Shown: positions 35,330 through 45,233, counted from the stretch's first letter. The stretch is 64,000 nucleotides of DNA from an uncultured Pseudomonadales bacterium (GCA_958296195.1 OY282455.1:2294001-2358000), one strand, 5' to 3'. Program-made: numbers and translations. Notes: generated from the sequence alone by a model not told the origin.

Positions 35330-36370
35330 ATGACTGAATCAGCCTTGGACTACCGCTGGTCCGCCGACAAGTTGGCTTCCCTGTTGGTGCGCTACGATGA
35401 CTTGGTTCCCTGCACCACGGCGTTTTTGGACACCCGCACGCCCGGCAGCGACCGCAAGGAAAACTTCACCATCATCGGCCCCGGCGTGGCGGAGAACCCC
35501 GACCAGCATGTGCATATCGACGTGCCGCACGGCTTCAACGTCGGTGCCGCCCGGCAGCCGCCCAACTGCGTCAACTCGCAGCACAGCCATGAGACGGCCG
35601 AGGTATTCATCGTGCATTCCGGACGCTGGACCTTCCATGTGGGGGAGCGGGCCGATGACGCCGAAGTGCTGTTGACGCCTGGGGACGCCATTTCCATTCC
35701 CACCCAGGTGTTCCGCGGCTTCACCAATGTGGGGGAGGGCGACGGCTTCATGTTCGCCCTGCTCGGCGAAGACGACCCAGGCCGCGTCACTTGGGCGCCT
35801 GAGGTTTTCACCGCCGCCGAGGCGCATGGCATGGTGCTGCTGGAGAACGGCGGCTTGGTGGACCACACGCGGGGCCAGCAAATTCCCGAAGGCGTAGCGC
35901 CCATGTCGCCCACCACTGCGGCGCAAGCGGCCGGGATGCGGCGGCTGGACGTTGCGGGATTGGCGGCCTGCGTCGCCCCGGCGAGGGCGTTGCGGCCGGC
36001 GCCGCGGTCTTTGCTTTCCACCCTTGGCGTGGCCGAATTCCCCATCATCGGCGCACGGCGTCAGGACGGCCTGCCGGCCGGCAAGCTCAATTGGCGCCAC
36101 GGCTTCCAGTTGCGCAAGCTCGTCATCCAGCCGGGCGCCGCCACCGCTGAGCACGTCCGGCCCCAGGAGGAAGTGCTGCTTGCCCATCGGGGTGCCTTGT
36201 CGCTGGCGCTGAACGGCTGCGCCTTCACCTTGGCGCCGGGGGACGTCATTTCCGTTCCGGTGGGTCTTGCGCGGCGTTACGCCAACGCCGGCGATGAGCC
36301 TTGCGAGGTCTATGTTGTGGATGGCGGCGACGGCCCCCAAGGCTTCAGAGTCGAGGGCGGATCAGCCTAG
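35330..36370 (+). CDS. double-cupin domain protein
   Basis: A 346-residue protein with two cupin barrels. The first carries HSHETAEVFIVHSGRWTFHV and LLTPGDAISIPTQVFRGFTN, with metal-ligand histidines and glutamate; the second has AEHVRPQEEVLLAHRGALSL and FTLAPGDVISVPVGLARRYA, where the ligand set is reduced. Such bicupins include ring-cleaving dioxygenases and isomerases, but no specific function is indicated. The start at ATG 35330 lies directly behind the regulated promoter. A HisD/HpsN-like dehydrogenase gene follows after 114 bases on the same strand and is probably in the same operon. Confidence 0.82.
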   Translation: MTESALDYRWSADKLASLLVRYDDLVPCTTAFLDTRTPGSDRKENFTIIGPGVAENPDQHVHIDVPHGFNVGAARQPPNCVNSQHSHETAEVFIVHSGRWTFHVGERADDAEVLLTPGDAISIPTQVFRGFTNVGEGDGFMFALLGEDDPGRVTWAPEVFTAAEAHGMVLLENGGLVDHTRGQQIPEGVAPMSPTTAAQAAGMRRLDVAGLAACVAPARALRPAPRSLLSTLGVAEFPIIGARRQDGLPAGKLNWRHGFQLRKLVIQPGAATAEHVRPQEEVLLAHRGALSLALNGCAFTLAPGDVISVPVGLARRYANAGDEPCEVYVVDGGDGPQGFRVEGGSA

Positions 36371-36484
36371 TCGCAGTTACAGGGTGGGACGCCGCGGCCT
36401 ATTTGGTCGCAACGAGTGTTGACGAACTATCGCAAACGGGGGTCGCCGAGATTGCAGCGGCGGTACTCGAGGAGGGCATGGCAC

Positions 36485-37768
36485 TTGATCAGGTTCCTGA
36501 AAACCGGCGTGGCCGAGGCCGCCAAGGTGGATTTGGCCAACCAAGTCAAGCAGACCGTGGAGCGCATTCTGGCGGACATCGAAAGCGGCGGGGATGCCGC
36601 CGTGCGAACCTTGTCGGAACGCTTCGACCAATGGTCGCCGGCGCAGTTCCGCCTGTCCGAGGCGGAGATCGACGCCTGCATCGACCGGGTGCCGAAGGCC
36701 ACCTTGGAGGACATCCGCTTCGCTCAAGCGCAGATTCGCCGCTTTGCGGAAATTCAGCGGGCCGCTCTGCGCGACGTGGAGGAGGAAACCCATCCCGGCG
36801 TGGTGCTCGGCCACAAGAACCTGCCGGTCAACAGCGTCGGCTGCTATGTGCCGGGCGGCAAGTACCCGATGGTGGCCTCCGCGCACATGAGCGTGGTCAC
36901 CGCCAAGGTGGCCGGCGTGCGCCGCATCATCGCCTGCGGCCCGCCATACCAAGGTGCGCCCTGCGACCCGATGGTCGCCGCCATGCACCTCGGCGGCGCA
37001 GACGAAATCTACTGCCTCGGCGGCGTTCAGGCGGTGGCGGCCATGGCCCTCGGCACCGAGTCCATCAAGCCGGTGGACATGCTGGTGGGGCCGGGCAACG
37101 CCTATGTCGCCGAAGCCAAGCGGCAACTGTTCGGGCGGGTGGGCATCGATCTGTTGGCCGGCCCCACCGAAACCTTAGTCATCGCCGACGACAGTTGCGA
37201 CGGCGAGTTGGCCGCCACGGACCTCTTGGGTCAAGCTGAGCACGGCCCGACCTCCCCGGCCATCCTGCTGACCAACTCAAAAAAGCTGGCGGAGGACACC
37301 GTGGCGGAGGTCGAGCGCCAGCTTGAAACCCTGGAAACCGCCGAAGTAGCGGGGCGGGCTTGGCGGGACTACGGCCAAGTCATCCTCTGCGACAGCTACG
37401 AGGAGATGCTCAGCGAAGCGGACCGCATCGCCAGCGAGCATGTGCAGGTGATGACCAGCAACCCGGACTACTTCCTGGACAACATGACCAACTACGGCGC
37501 GCTGTTCCTCGGCCCGGAAACCAACGTGGCCTACGGCGACAAGGTGATCGGCACCAACCACACCCTGCCCACCAAGCTGGCTGCCCGCTACACCGGCGGC
37601 CTATGGGTGGGCAAGTTCATCAAGACCTGCACCTACCAAAGGGTCAGCCCGCAGGCGACCGCGGCCATCGGTGAGGTTTGCTCCCGCCTGTGCGCCTTGG
37701 AGGGCTTCGCCGGGCACAAGGCCCAAGCCGACATCCGCATCGCCCGCTACGGCACACCGGCAGCCTAA
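36485..37768 (+). CDS. histidinol dehydrogenase-family enzyme, HpsN-like
   Basis: A 427-residue NAD-dependent dehydrogenase. The zinc-site motifs of the HisD family are present ([39 protein letters not shown]). The sequence style ([50 protein letters not shown]) fits the catabolic branch that contains sulfopropanediol 3-dehydrogenase (HpsN) rather than biosynthetic HisD, and no other his genes are near. TTG 36485 is chosen because GAGGAGGG ends 8 bases before it and the product then begins (M)[11 protein letters not shown] as in relatives. It follows the cupin gene. Oxidation of a diol or alcohol substrate is likely; sulfopropanediol is one candidate. Confidence 0.82.
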   Translation: MIRFLKTGVAEAAKVDLANQVKQTVERILADIESGGDAAVRTLSERFDQWSPAQFRLSEAEIDACIDRVPKATLEDIRFAQAQIRRFAEIQRAALRDVEEETHPGVVLGHKNLPVNSVGCYVPGGKYPMVASAHMSVVTAKVAGVRRIIACGPPYQGAPCDPMVAAMHLGGADEIYCLGGVQAVAAMALGTESIKPVDMLVGPGNAYVAEAKRQLFGRVGIDLLAGPTETLVIADDSCDGELAATDLLGQAEHGPTSPAILLTNSKKLAEDTVAEVERQLETLETAEVAGRAWRDYGQVILCDSYEEMLSEADRIASEHVQVMTSNPDYFLDNMTNYGALFLGPETNVAYGDKVIGTNHTLPTKLAARYTGGLWVGKFIKTCTYQRVSPQATAAIGEVCSRLCALEGFAGHKAQADIRIARYGTPAA

Positions 37769-37954
37769 CGAAATTGAGCACTCCGCCAGGGTTCGCCGCG
37801 TTTTGGACCAAGCCGCTGCGTCCACCGAGTGCTGGTGCTTACCCTCGCTTCCCTGCGTCAGCAATAGAGGGAGGAGTTGTGGGAGAAGTTCGCCTTCGGC
37901 GGAAACGGGCCAAGGCTAGGCACGGCTTCGCGGGTCGAGAACATCCATTCCGGC

Positions 37955-38230
37955 ACCAAGGTTTCGCGGACCTCAACCTGTACAAGCTGTTTTGGAAGCC
38001 GCCCACGCCTTGTTGAAGCCAAGCGGCCGGCTTGGCTTGGTGATGCCCTCCGGCTTGTATTCGGGCAATGGCACTGGAGCGCCGCCAGTGGGAGTGGCTG
38101 TTCGGCGTCGAGAACAAGGATGCAGTGCTCCCGATTCACCGCAGCTACATGTTCAACCCGGTGGCCGTGCAGAAAGGCGGCGTCACGGAGGCCATCCGAA
38201 CCGCCCCAGTCGCCCGCTCCATGCAGCAAG
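37955..38230 (+). pseudogene. decayed DNA methylase (type IIG/Eco57I-like) remnant
   Basis: In shifting frames the sequence reads GFADLNLYKLFW, then EAAHALLKPSGRLGLVMPSG with LYSGNGTG, then RRQWEWLFGVENKDAVLPIH with RSYMFNPVAVQKGGVTEAIR. These are consecutive blocks of large restriction-modification methylases (after the NPPY region). The parts are joined by frame changes and both ends are missing. Nothing else recognisable is present in 37769-37954 or 38231-38666. The remnant sits directly upstream of the SAMD9-like gene, which marks the area as a former defence locus. Confidence 0.6.
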
Positions 38231-38666
38231 GCCACCCGCCACCAATACACCTACCTACGACATCGGCATGGTGGACTAGGTGATGGTCAGTGCCGTCTTC
38301 CAGCGCGACTACGCTATCGCCGGTTCCAGAAACCACCACCTCCTGTACGCCGACCACCTAGAGCTGTTATAGTCTTGGCAAATTGCCCGACATTCTGACG
38401 TTGGCCGACATGCACCATCGCACCTCCACCCGCAACCAAATCCTAGCGAGCTTCCTCCCGCGCCTCTGCAGTAGCCGCGCCGGCCAAGTGGTCCTCAAAT
38501 TCCACGGTACAGGCGTGGGAAAGACTCTGCGGGGCAGGGAGACACATTCTGAGCAAAGGCGGAAGCATCGGTTATTCGGCGACAAAATGCGGTTGACACT
38601 GCGGCCCGACGCAAGTGGCGATAGACCTATCTGATTCTGCTTTCTTTGCATGCCGGGGAGTCCAAA

Positions 38667-41600
38667 ATGACGCTGGAAGACAAAGTCCGATCGCTAATCG
38701 CCAAACCGGAAAGCGACATTTTGGATTTCAAACAAATAGCTTACGATCCGAAGAAGGGGCAGCTATCGCTGACTAAGGATATCGTAGCAATGGCCAATAC
38801 CCCCAGGGATGGGTCGGCCCACATTGTCTTGGGTGTCGGTTGGTCGCCTGAGTCCGGCAGCATAGTCACTGGCCTCGAACACCAGATAGACGACGCTGTC
38901 CTTCAACAGGCCTTCCACTCCCGTATTAGCCCCCGCCCTGAATTTGTTTGCAAACCTTGTCGTCTTGACGGAAAACTGGTCGCCGTAATCGAAATTCCAG
39001 TCAGCCAGGACGGCCCCTATACGGCATCTGTGGATTTAGGTACGATGAACGCTGGCACCGTCTACTACAGGCAGGGCAGTACAAACTCTCCTGCTACAGG
39101 CGCTAAACCTACTGCTATCTACTCGTGGTTTCGTGGCGAATCCAGCGTCGCCCCTGCCGACTACCACCCATTCGCTTGGGAACAGCTTCTTACCGCTACA
39201 CAGAATTTTGACCCTGCTCATACACTCCTATTGGCGGTTGATACCGTCAACGAGAGAGAATCTGCTCAAGTTGACGCAATTGGTTTACTACCGTTAAAGA
39301 TAGTCTTCGACTTTGATCCTAATAGCGAAAGCCAAGGGCTGCTCAGCCGTATATCGACTACCCTAGGCTCTCATCGATCCATACACCGTGCGGTGAAGGG
39401 CCAATATCACATCCAGCCAGACCCTGGAACACATTGGTTCTTTGCTCGTGGGTTGTCCGGTCGCCGAGAAAGCCTTGCGACATCTTCACATAGGGATTGG
39501 TTGAAGGCATACAAGCAAGAGTTATCGACTCAACTTGATAGCATCGCGAAAAGTATAGGTCCAACTCCCGTAACCCTACTAGCAATCTGGTCCCAAGTAG
39601 ATCTTGCTAAACATCTACGTACTCTTTTAGAGGAAGTATGCGGAAAATTTCATGATGCTCTAACCATGGTGGTTATCTCTGAGAATGCGGGATCCTTTCA
39701 GACAATAGCGGAGGAGTATGGTGCCACGGCGGTGCATATTCCTCTACGAAGTCTTTGCTATGGTCTAGTATCCCATTTTTCCAACCTAGATCACCCGTCT
39801 TCTGATGCTTGCATTATACCCTCTTCGTCGGGATCACCCGTTAGCATTTCAGCCGACGACCAATTGTGGTTTCAAGAAAGCCTCGATATACTCTATAAGG
39901 ATATCGGTCTCAAAGAGGATGATGATGACGAGCGTAGGTATCGGCTGGGTGGCGATATTAGCTACCGCAATCTCCATCTTCATCATGACTGTGACCGCGA
40001 TGCTACACCGGCCATCGGAGGCCAAGTAGAGTCGGACCTTAAGAGCAGATCCGCCGTCAGGGTTAATGTGTACCATAGTCCAGGTAGCGGAGGAAGCTCC
40101 ATTGCGCTCCGTGTAGCGTGGGACCTGCATAGACGATACCCGGTTGCCTTAGTCAGAAAATCGGCACCCGAAGATGCTGCCTCAAGGCTGGCGAAGGTTT
40201 CTGCTTTCACGGAATCAAGCGTTCTTGCCGTCGTTGATGGCAGTATCTTCTCCGAAAGCACCGTCGATGATCTGTACGATTTACTTCGTGCCAACCAGAC
40301 TCCGGTTGTCATTCTTCAAGTTCTTAGAAGGTTTCAACCACAGACGCCCGGGAAAAGACAGTTCTGGATCAGCTCGAAACTTTCCGATGCAGAGGCCGAT
40401 AGATTTCGAGACGCCTACGGAAGAGCGGTACCCGCTAAGGCGGGATCTCTCGCATCCCTAGCGCAGTCTAGGGCAAGCGAAAGAAATGCGTTCTTCTTTG
40501 GACTTACCGCTTTCGGTGAAGACTTTAAAGGCCTAGGTTCCTACGTTAAGGCTCGAATTAGCGATCTGACACAGGGTCAATCGAGAGTACTGGGCCTTGT
40601 CTCAATTGCGCACTACTACGGGCAGCAGCACATCCCTATTCAAGGGTTGGCTGCGCCCCTAGGTTTTCCACAAACTAGGTCCTTGCGGATGGAGGGAGTT
40701 TTTGACCAGCAGGCTGCCCATGCGCTGGAGCTATTTGCGTTCCAGAATGGCCGCAAAAGAATACGTATGATCCATCAGCTAGTGGCTCTAGAAGTAATGC
40801 GGCGCCTTTTTTCGTCTGGCGAATATCACGAGCAAGTTGATGGAGCGTGGCATCAAGCGCTATCAGAACAAGGTAAGGATTTCGCTGACTTTTGCTACCA
40901 AGCTGCAGGCGATAGCGGCGCACTGCTGGATACGGTTCGACGCGTTTTTATATATCGGGATAACAGTGACGTCTTGGGCACAGAGAGAGCGGGGTCCACC
41001 TGTTTCTCTCAGTTCCTCGAAGACATACCGTCCCCTCAGGGAAAAATTGATCTGCTTACGCACTTGACGGAATGCTTTCCGCGCGAGGCGCACTTCCACG
41101 CTCATCTAGGGCGAGCGCTTGGGTTGATCGGTGAATTTGATCGGGCGATTTTGAGCGTGGACACGGCTATCCGACTTGAACCGACCGACCATATGCTCCA
41201 TCATATGAGGGGCATGATTTTTCGAAACAAGATTCGATCTGGCCGGGTTCGGGATCAGACTGTGGAACTTTTGGTTCAACTGGCAAAAGAAGCGGCGTCG
41301 AGTTTCGAGGAGAGTCGGCATCACCAGCCGGACACTGTACATGGATATATTAGCGAAATACAGATGCTGATTGATCTGCTCGACAGAGCTCAGCAGATGT
41401 TTCCCGGAGGGGGTAATCCTATGTTCTCTTCCAATATTGATCCCTTCTTGCGCAATGCACTGGAGCGGGCGGAGAACTTGCTTGATCACGTAAACCACCT
41501 ATTTGTTGGGGAGTCGCCTAGCACTTATGTGCTGGAATGCCGGGCCAAAGTACAGAGTCTCTATGGGGACTATAGCGCTGCTCTACAAGACTGGGATAAT

Positions 41601-42299
41601 CTGATGGGCAGGCCGGGTGTTGAAAAGTCACCTATTCGACGGCAAATCGTTTGGACCATATTACGACGGAAAGAAGGCAAGTGGGACGCGTTGGATCGTC
41701 GAGAAATCAATCGTGTACAGATGTTGCTGGAGAGGAATTTGCAGGAGGAGTCGGACAAGTCAACCAGTCTTAGGCTTTGGCTGCGTGCTATTCGTCATGC
41801 CGATGATCCGCCCTCTTTGGACTCAGTAATCGAGAGAGTGAGTTACTGGAAGGCCAATACTGCCTCACTGGACGCAGTCTACTACCTCTATGTACTCCAT
41901 ATGCTTCGAGGCGTTCAGGGTTCCAGTCAGGGAATATCAGATGGAGAGTTGGCACTGGAAGAGTGTCGTGCGGTTGCTAGGTTTCGACGGGATAGAACGC
42001 GTAGTTTCGAGTGGATTGGATCTGGTGTCGAGGTAAGAGCGTTAGTCCATCAAAGTCGGCTGGGCGATTGGGCCGATGGCTTTTGGTCCGAATGCAGCCT
42101 CTTGGTGAGAATTGACGGTAGGGTTGCGTCTATTGATGCACCGCAAAAGGGTGTTGTCGAACTGGATTGCGGAATCAAGGCTTTTTTTGTACCGGCAAAG
42201 GCAGGCTTATCGTCTGCGCGGGATGAAAACGCACGGGTAACCCTTAATTTGGGGTTTAGCTACGATGGGCCGAGAGCATGGAATGTAGAGTTGCTCTAA
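38667..42299 (+). CDS. SAMD9-like multidomain STAND protein (AlbA_2, SIR2-like region, P-loop, TPR, OB-like)
   Basis: A 1210-residue protein. Residues about 5-140 match the AlbA_2/Schlafen-type nucleic-acid-binding domain (ESDILDFKQIAYDP with Glu15 and Lys22; DIVAMANTPRDGSAHIVLGV). Residues about 165-400 form an alpha/beta region compatible with a SIR2-like fold. A P-loop VYHSPGSGGSSIALRVAWDL starts at residue 468, with Walker B VLAVVDG (Asp524); the usual P-loop Lys is replaced by Ser, a STAND-type variant. TPR-like helices run from about 790 to 1090 (HAHLGRALGLIGEFDRAILS) and a beta-rich, OB-like end starts near 1115. The order is that of vertebrate SAMD9/SAMD9L, minus the SAM domain. ATG 38667 follows GGGGAG. 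GC content is visibly lower than in neighbours, suggesting transfer. Predicted to sense infection and act through abortive defence. Confidence 0.75.
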   Translation: MTLEDKVRSLIAKPESDILDFKQIAYDPKKGQLSLTKDIVAMANTPRDGSAHIVLGVGWSPESGSIVTGLEHQIDDAVLQQAFHSRISPRPEFVCKPCRLDGKLVAVIEIPVSQDGPYTASVDLGTMNAGTVYYRQGSTNSPATGAKPTAIYSWFRGESSVAPADYHPFAWEQLLTATQNFDPAHTLLLAVDTVNERESAQVDAIGLLPLKIVFDFDPNSESQGLLSRISTTLGSHRSIHRAVKGQYHIQPDPGTHWFFARGLSGRRESLATSSHRDWLKAYKQELSTQLDSIAKSIGPTPVTLLAIWSQVDLAKHLRTLLEEVCGKFHDALTMVVISENAGSFQTIAEEYGATAVHIPLRSLCYGLVSHFSNLDHPSSDACIIPSSSGSPVSISADDQLWFQESLDILYKDIGLKEDDDDERRYRLGGDISYRNLHLHHDCDRDATPAIGGQVESDLKSRSAVRVNVYHSPGSGGSSIALRVAWDLHRRYPVALVRKSAPEDAASRLAKVSAFTESSVLAVVDGSIFSESTVDDLYDLLRANQTPVVILQVLRRFQPQTPGKRQFWISSKLSDAEADRFRDAYGRAVPAKAGSLASLAQSRASERNAFFFGLTAFGEDFKGLGSYVKARISDLTQGQSRVLGLVSIAHYYGQQHIPIQGLAAPLGFPQTRSLRMEGVFDQQAAHALELFAFQNGRKRIRMIHQLVALEVMRRLFSSGEYHEQVDGAWHQALSEQGKDFADFCYQAAGDSGALLDTVRRVFIYRDNSDVLGTERAGSTCFSQFLEDIPSPQGKIDLLTHLTECFPREAHFHAHLGRALGLIGEFDRAILSVDTAIRLEPTDHMLHHMRGMIFRNKIRSGRVRDQTVELLVQLAKEAASSFEESRHHQPDTVHGYISEIQMLIDLLDRAQQMFPGGGNPMFSSNIDPFLRNALERAENLLDHVNHLFVGESPSTYVLECRAKVQSLYGDYSAALQDWDNLMGRPGVEKSPIRRQIVWTILRRKEGKWDALDRREINRVQMLLERNLQEESDKSTSLRLWLRAIRHADDPPSLDSVIERVSYWKANTASLDAVYYLYVLHMLRGVQGSSQGISDGELALEECRAVARFRRDRTRSFEWIGSGVEVRALVHQSRLGDWADGFWSECSLLVRIDGRVASIDAPQKGVVELDCGIKAFFVPAKAGLSSARDENARVTLNLGFSYDGPRAWNVELL

Positions 42300-42529
42300 A
42301 GGAGGTGGATGACAGCCGGCTTTCGGCGTTGCATCCACTGAACCATGAGATCGTGTTGGGTACGCATGGCCGGTCGGTCCACTAGTCAGTTTGGCAACCA
42401 TGTGGCGATCGACTTCGGGGATGATCGTAGATGATACTTTCGGTATGGTCCAGCGGCTTGCACAGGCCTCGCAAGTTGCTCAATCAAGCTGCAGGTAATG
42501 GAAATCGGCGGGATGCTATGGGCTTTCAT

Positions 42530-42800
42530 TCCGATTCTCGAGTACGACCTTTGCGCGAGGCGCTGAAAGACGCCTCTGACAGTATGGCTTTGCGCAAGGA
42601 GGGGCCAAAGGCGAGGAGTTCTTCCAGGGTTACTTATCGAGCGCCTTTGGTCTTGCGCTGGCCGGGTGCGCGGTTGGCATGAGTATCGTCGCCTCAGCAC
42701 TACCGAGTTGGCTCGTGGGCCAAGGTGCCCTATGCCCCGGTTGATGGCAATCCACAATGGCGACGCCACCGGGTCCTTGCTGATGTGGGCGATGAAGGCA
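42530..42800 (+). pseudogene. degenerate copy of the XRE antitoxin gene
   Basis: The DNA aligns with 45182-45450, the XRE gene further on: both run CCGATTCTC(A/G)AGTACGACC, then GCGAGGCGCTG-like and ACCGAGTTGGC(T/C)CG segments, and both end near GGCGA(C/T)GCCAC(C/T)GG. Several indels and stops break the frame. It is a decayed duplicate of the antitoxin module. In 42300-42529 I see nothing else. Confidence 0.6.
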
Positions 42801-42837
42801 CGTTAGCGCCACGAAGGTTAGTGCGGCCGGCCGATGC

Positions 42838-42910
42838 CATTCGGGCGCGCACGTTCACGGTCGCCGACCAACGCGGTCCGCCGTTGCACAGCGCCACCAG
42901 CATCACCGGT
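42838..42910 (-). pseudogene. shard of an Rpn-type nuclease gene
   Basis: This stretch aligns with about 44120-44185 inside the intact Rpn gene (GCCGACCA(A/G)CGCGG, CCGTTG(C/T)ACAGC, AGCACCACGGGC-like). Nothing else of the gene remains here. Confidence 0.5.
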
Positions 42911-43524
42911 TCGCGAATCGCTAAGCGGTCAAAGGGCGGTGCGTTCCACGTCTTTCAGTGGCTTGCTTAGCCTCGATAAGACTAGCCTTCGTAAAACCGA
43001 TTGAGAAATACAACGGTTGACCTGGAGGCTGCAAGGTAGGTTCGTACTGCGAACTGATGGAAGTGCGCACTATGCCCGGATTCAAGAAAACGGCGGTGTC
43101 CGCCGTACACGAAAGTTATGGCATCGGCAACGCGAGCGTCGTGCCCGATCTCGTGGTGCCCATTTTGGGGTGTGACGCGGATTGGCGCGAGCCGATAGGG
43201 CTTACGAAGCGGGCGGATACGATCAGGAAGCGCGAAAAGGCAAGTTGTTTACGTTCAGGACGTCCTGTCCTCTCAATTTCGGTGATCACGTCAATCCCTG
43301 AAGCCGCGGCGATGTCGACGCGAAGCCCGCTGTACATGGCGCACCATGTGCAACGTTATGAGCGTCAAGAGCTAATCCGCTGGTTGCTCGTTAGGGAAGC
43401 GGTCCACCGCTTGGTGCAATATGCGGGCTATAGGCTGCCCCCAGACCATCTGCGGTAGAGCATGAACGAGCGCTTAACCGCGAGCACGACTAGCCCCAAT
43501 GGTGTAGCGCATGAGAGGTTCTTG
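42911..43524. other. 614-base interval without a recognisable gene
   Basis: Short open frames exist on both strands (for example 43057-43458 plus and 43116-43337 minus), but none has a recognisable motif, a good ribosome-binding site or a context that supports it. The interval is probably degraded DNA of the island. Confidence 0.4.
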
Positions 43525-44505
43525 TTATGCGTTCGCGCCCATGCGGGCAAGGAATTCCCGCCCTGTCTCGCAGCGCACGATCAGCTCCCCAATCTCCTCA
43601 AGGTGGTCGGAGTCCGCGACGTCCTCCAGCAACTCCGCAGCGCGGTCAGCGGTGTCCGCACCAAACCGCACTGTTGCCAATCGGCGCAGCAGCGCCCGCT
43701 GGCGCTCAAGCCCCTGCTCAATGCCCTGCTGAATCCACTGCTTGGGCCATTGCGCCACACGCTCCTCAAGGCTCATCTCATCAAGCGTCATCCTTACGTC
43801 CTCCAAGTCCAAGCTCGGTGGCGGCGAATCCACCGCAACCGCCTCCGGCTGCAAGTGCCGCGCCAGCCGCCACAGCCAGTCCGCAAACGCCCGCCGCAAC
43901 TCCGCATCTTTCGACCCCCGCAGCCAGTCCTGCAGCGACGCCGCCACTGAGAGCAAGTCCCCAGGCGACCGGCTGCGCTCCATCCTCGACACCGCGCCGA
44001 CCAGGTTGCGCAGGGGCAAATCATCTTCCCGAAGGCGCTGCAGGTCAACCACTAGATAGCGTTGCGAGGGCTGGTGGGGCGCCAGGGACGGCCCCGCCCG
44101 GGCCACCAGATCCCGCACGTCCGTGGCCGCCGACCAGCGCGGGGTTCCGTTGTACAGCACCACGGGCAGCACCGGCGGGCGCAGGCCGTCCGGGCCAAGG
44201 CCGCCCCGGGAAAGCTCCCGGTACAGCATCACGGTGTACTCTAGGATGCGCAGCGCCATATCCGGCTCGCTGCGGGACTGAAACTCCAAGAGGATCAGAA
44301 CATGCAGCCAGCCTCCGTCCAAGGGCAGCCGCCAGACGGAGTCACCAAGGCGCTTGCGCAGGTCGTCGCCGACGTACTCTGCCGGGGCCTTTTGCAAGGC
44401 GGAGAAGTCCGCCTCCGCAATCCAGTCACCCTTGGCGAAGCCGCGCAGCAAGTCCTCCACCATGCGCGGGAAGGCGAAGATGCGCTTGTAGATCGGGTCG
44501 TTCAT
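43525..44505 (-). CDS. Rpn-family (YhgA-like) PD-(D/E)XK nuclease
   Basis: A 326-residue protein of the recombination-promoting nuclease/putative-transposase family. It starts MNDPIYKRIFAFPRMVEDLL with RGF, continues DFSALQKAPAEYVGDDLRKR and WLHVLILLEFQSRSEPDMAL (the E-x-Q of the nuclease core), then YRELSRGGLGPDGLRPPVLP with VVLYNG. The C-terminal part, with a WPKQWIQQGIEQGLERQRAL helix and ELLEDVADSDHLEEIGELIV, is typical of bacterial members. ATG 44505 is chosen over 44556 because the family N terminus begins there. Such proteins cut DNA and raise recombination. Fragments of paralogues lie on both sides. Confidence 0.85.
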   Translation of the reverse strand: MNDPIYKRIFAFPRMVEDLLRGFAKGDWIAEADFSALQKAPAEYVGDDLRKRLGDSVWRLPLDGGWLHVLILLEFQSRSEPDMALRILEYTVMLYRELSRGGLGPDGLRPPVLPVVLYNGTPRWSAATDVRDLVARAGPSLAPHQPSQRYLVVDLQRLREDDLPLRNLVGAVSRMERSRSPGDLLSVAASLQDWLRGSKDAELRRAFADWLWRLARHLQPEAVAVDSPPPSLDLEDVRMTLDEMSLEERVAQWPKQWIQQGIEQGLERQRALLRRLATVRFGADTADRAAELLEDVADSDHLEEIGELIVRCETGREFLARMGANA

Positions 44506-44734
44506 GGGGCCAAAGTAACCCACCGTTGAGGGCGCGTATGTAGGCCAAGGATGCAATTGCTGTAGGAGATCGGCACTTTGTCCGCTTCCCCGAACGCCGA
44601 AGCCTCAACAGGCGAAGTTGCGGCCTACGCCAACGCCGAAAGCAGTGCCATCTTCTTCGGAGTGAACGATGCCGGCACATCCGTTGGCACCCCAAGCATG
44701 TTTGGACGCCGTGAAGTGCTGGTTGATGCACATC

Positions 44735-44885
44735 GCCACTCCATCTGCGACACCGCGCCCACCAAGTTGCATGGGGTAAGGCATCTTCCCGCAGGTGCCA
44801 CAGATCAACCACCAAGCACCGCTGCGGGGACTGGCGGGATGCCAGTTACGGTCCCGCCATCGACAGGCTCACCAACGGTATCAAC
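44735..44885 (-). pseudogene. remnant of a second Rpn-type gene
   Basis: On the minus strand the frame reads LASRQSPQRCLVVDLWHLRE with DALP and, one frame over, NLVGAVSQME-like sequence, matching LAPHQPSQRYLVVDLQRLRE and NLVGAVSRMERS of the intact Rpn gene. The rest is gone. It is evidence of repeated duplication and loss in this island. Confidence 0.6.
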
Positions 44886-44987
44886 ATGGCGGGCGAAGCC
44901 ATCGTCATCGCCGGCTGCTAGATTCGGCTGTTCCCGTGCGGCAGGAAATTGGTATCGTATCCCGATGACCGTATCCGAAGGTGGGGA

Positions 44988-45233
44988 ATGACTCTTGACG
45001 AAGCAGTATGGGTGGATCCAGGCCGCATGAGCGGTGCATCCTGTTTCCAGGGCAGCTGTTTGCCCGTGCAGCAGTTATTCGACTGGCTTGCGGACGGCGT
45101 GTCGCTTGATGAGTTTATTGACGATTTTCAGATCGACAGAGCCGCTGCAGAGGCAGTCTTGCGGGCTGCCGAAGGCCCTCGTGCCGATTCTCAAGTACGA
45201 CCAGTTGCGCGAAGCGTTGGAAGACGCCGCTGA
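44988..45233 (+). CDS. DUF433-domain protein
   Basis: An 81-residue protein. VDPGRMSGASCFQGSCLPVQ and QLFDWLADGVSLDEFIDDF, then QIDRAAAEAVLRAA, are the DUF433 signature, a small winged-helix-like domain usually found as the antitoxin of a PIN-like (DUF5615) toxin. Here no DUF5615 gene follows; instead an XRE-type gene overlaps its last 53 bases in another frame. ATG 44988 has GGTGGGG just upstream. The last 15 residues after the domain are arginine-rich and probably not part of the fold. It may be an orphan antitoxin. Confidence 0.75.
   Translation: MTLDEAVWVDPGRMSGASCFQGSCLPVQQLFDWLADGVSLDEFIDDFQIDRAAAEAVLRAAEGPRADSQVRPVARSVGRRR

Noticed and set aside
43057-43458. 133-residue open frame in the island
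   Set aside because: No motif, no ribosome-binding site and a minus-strand frame of similar quality; probably degraded DNA.
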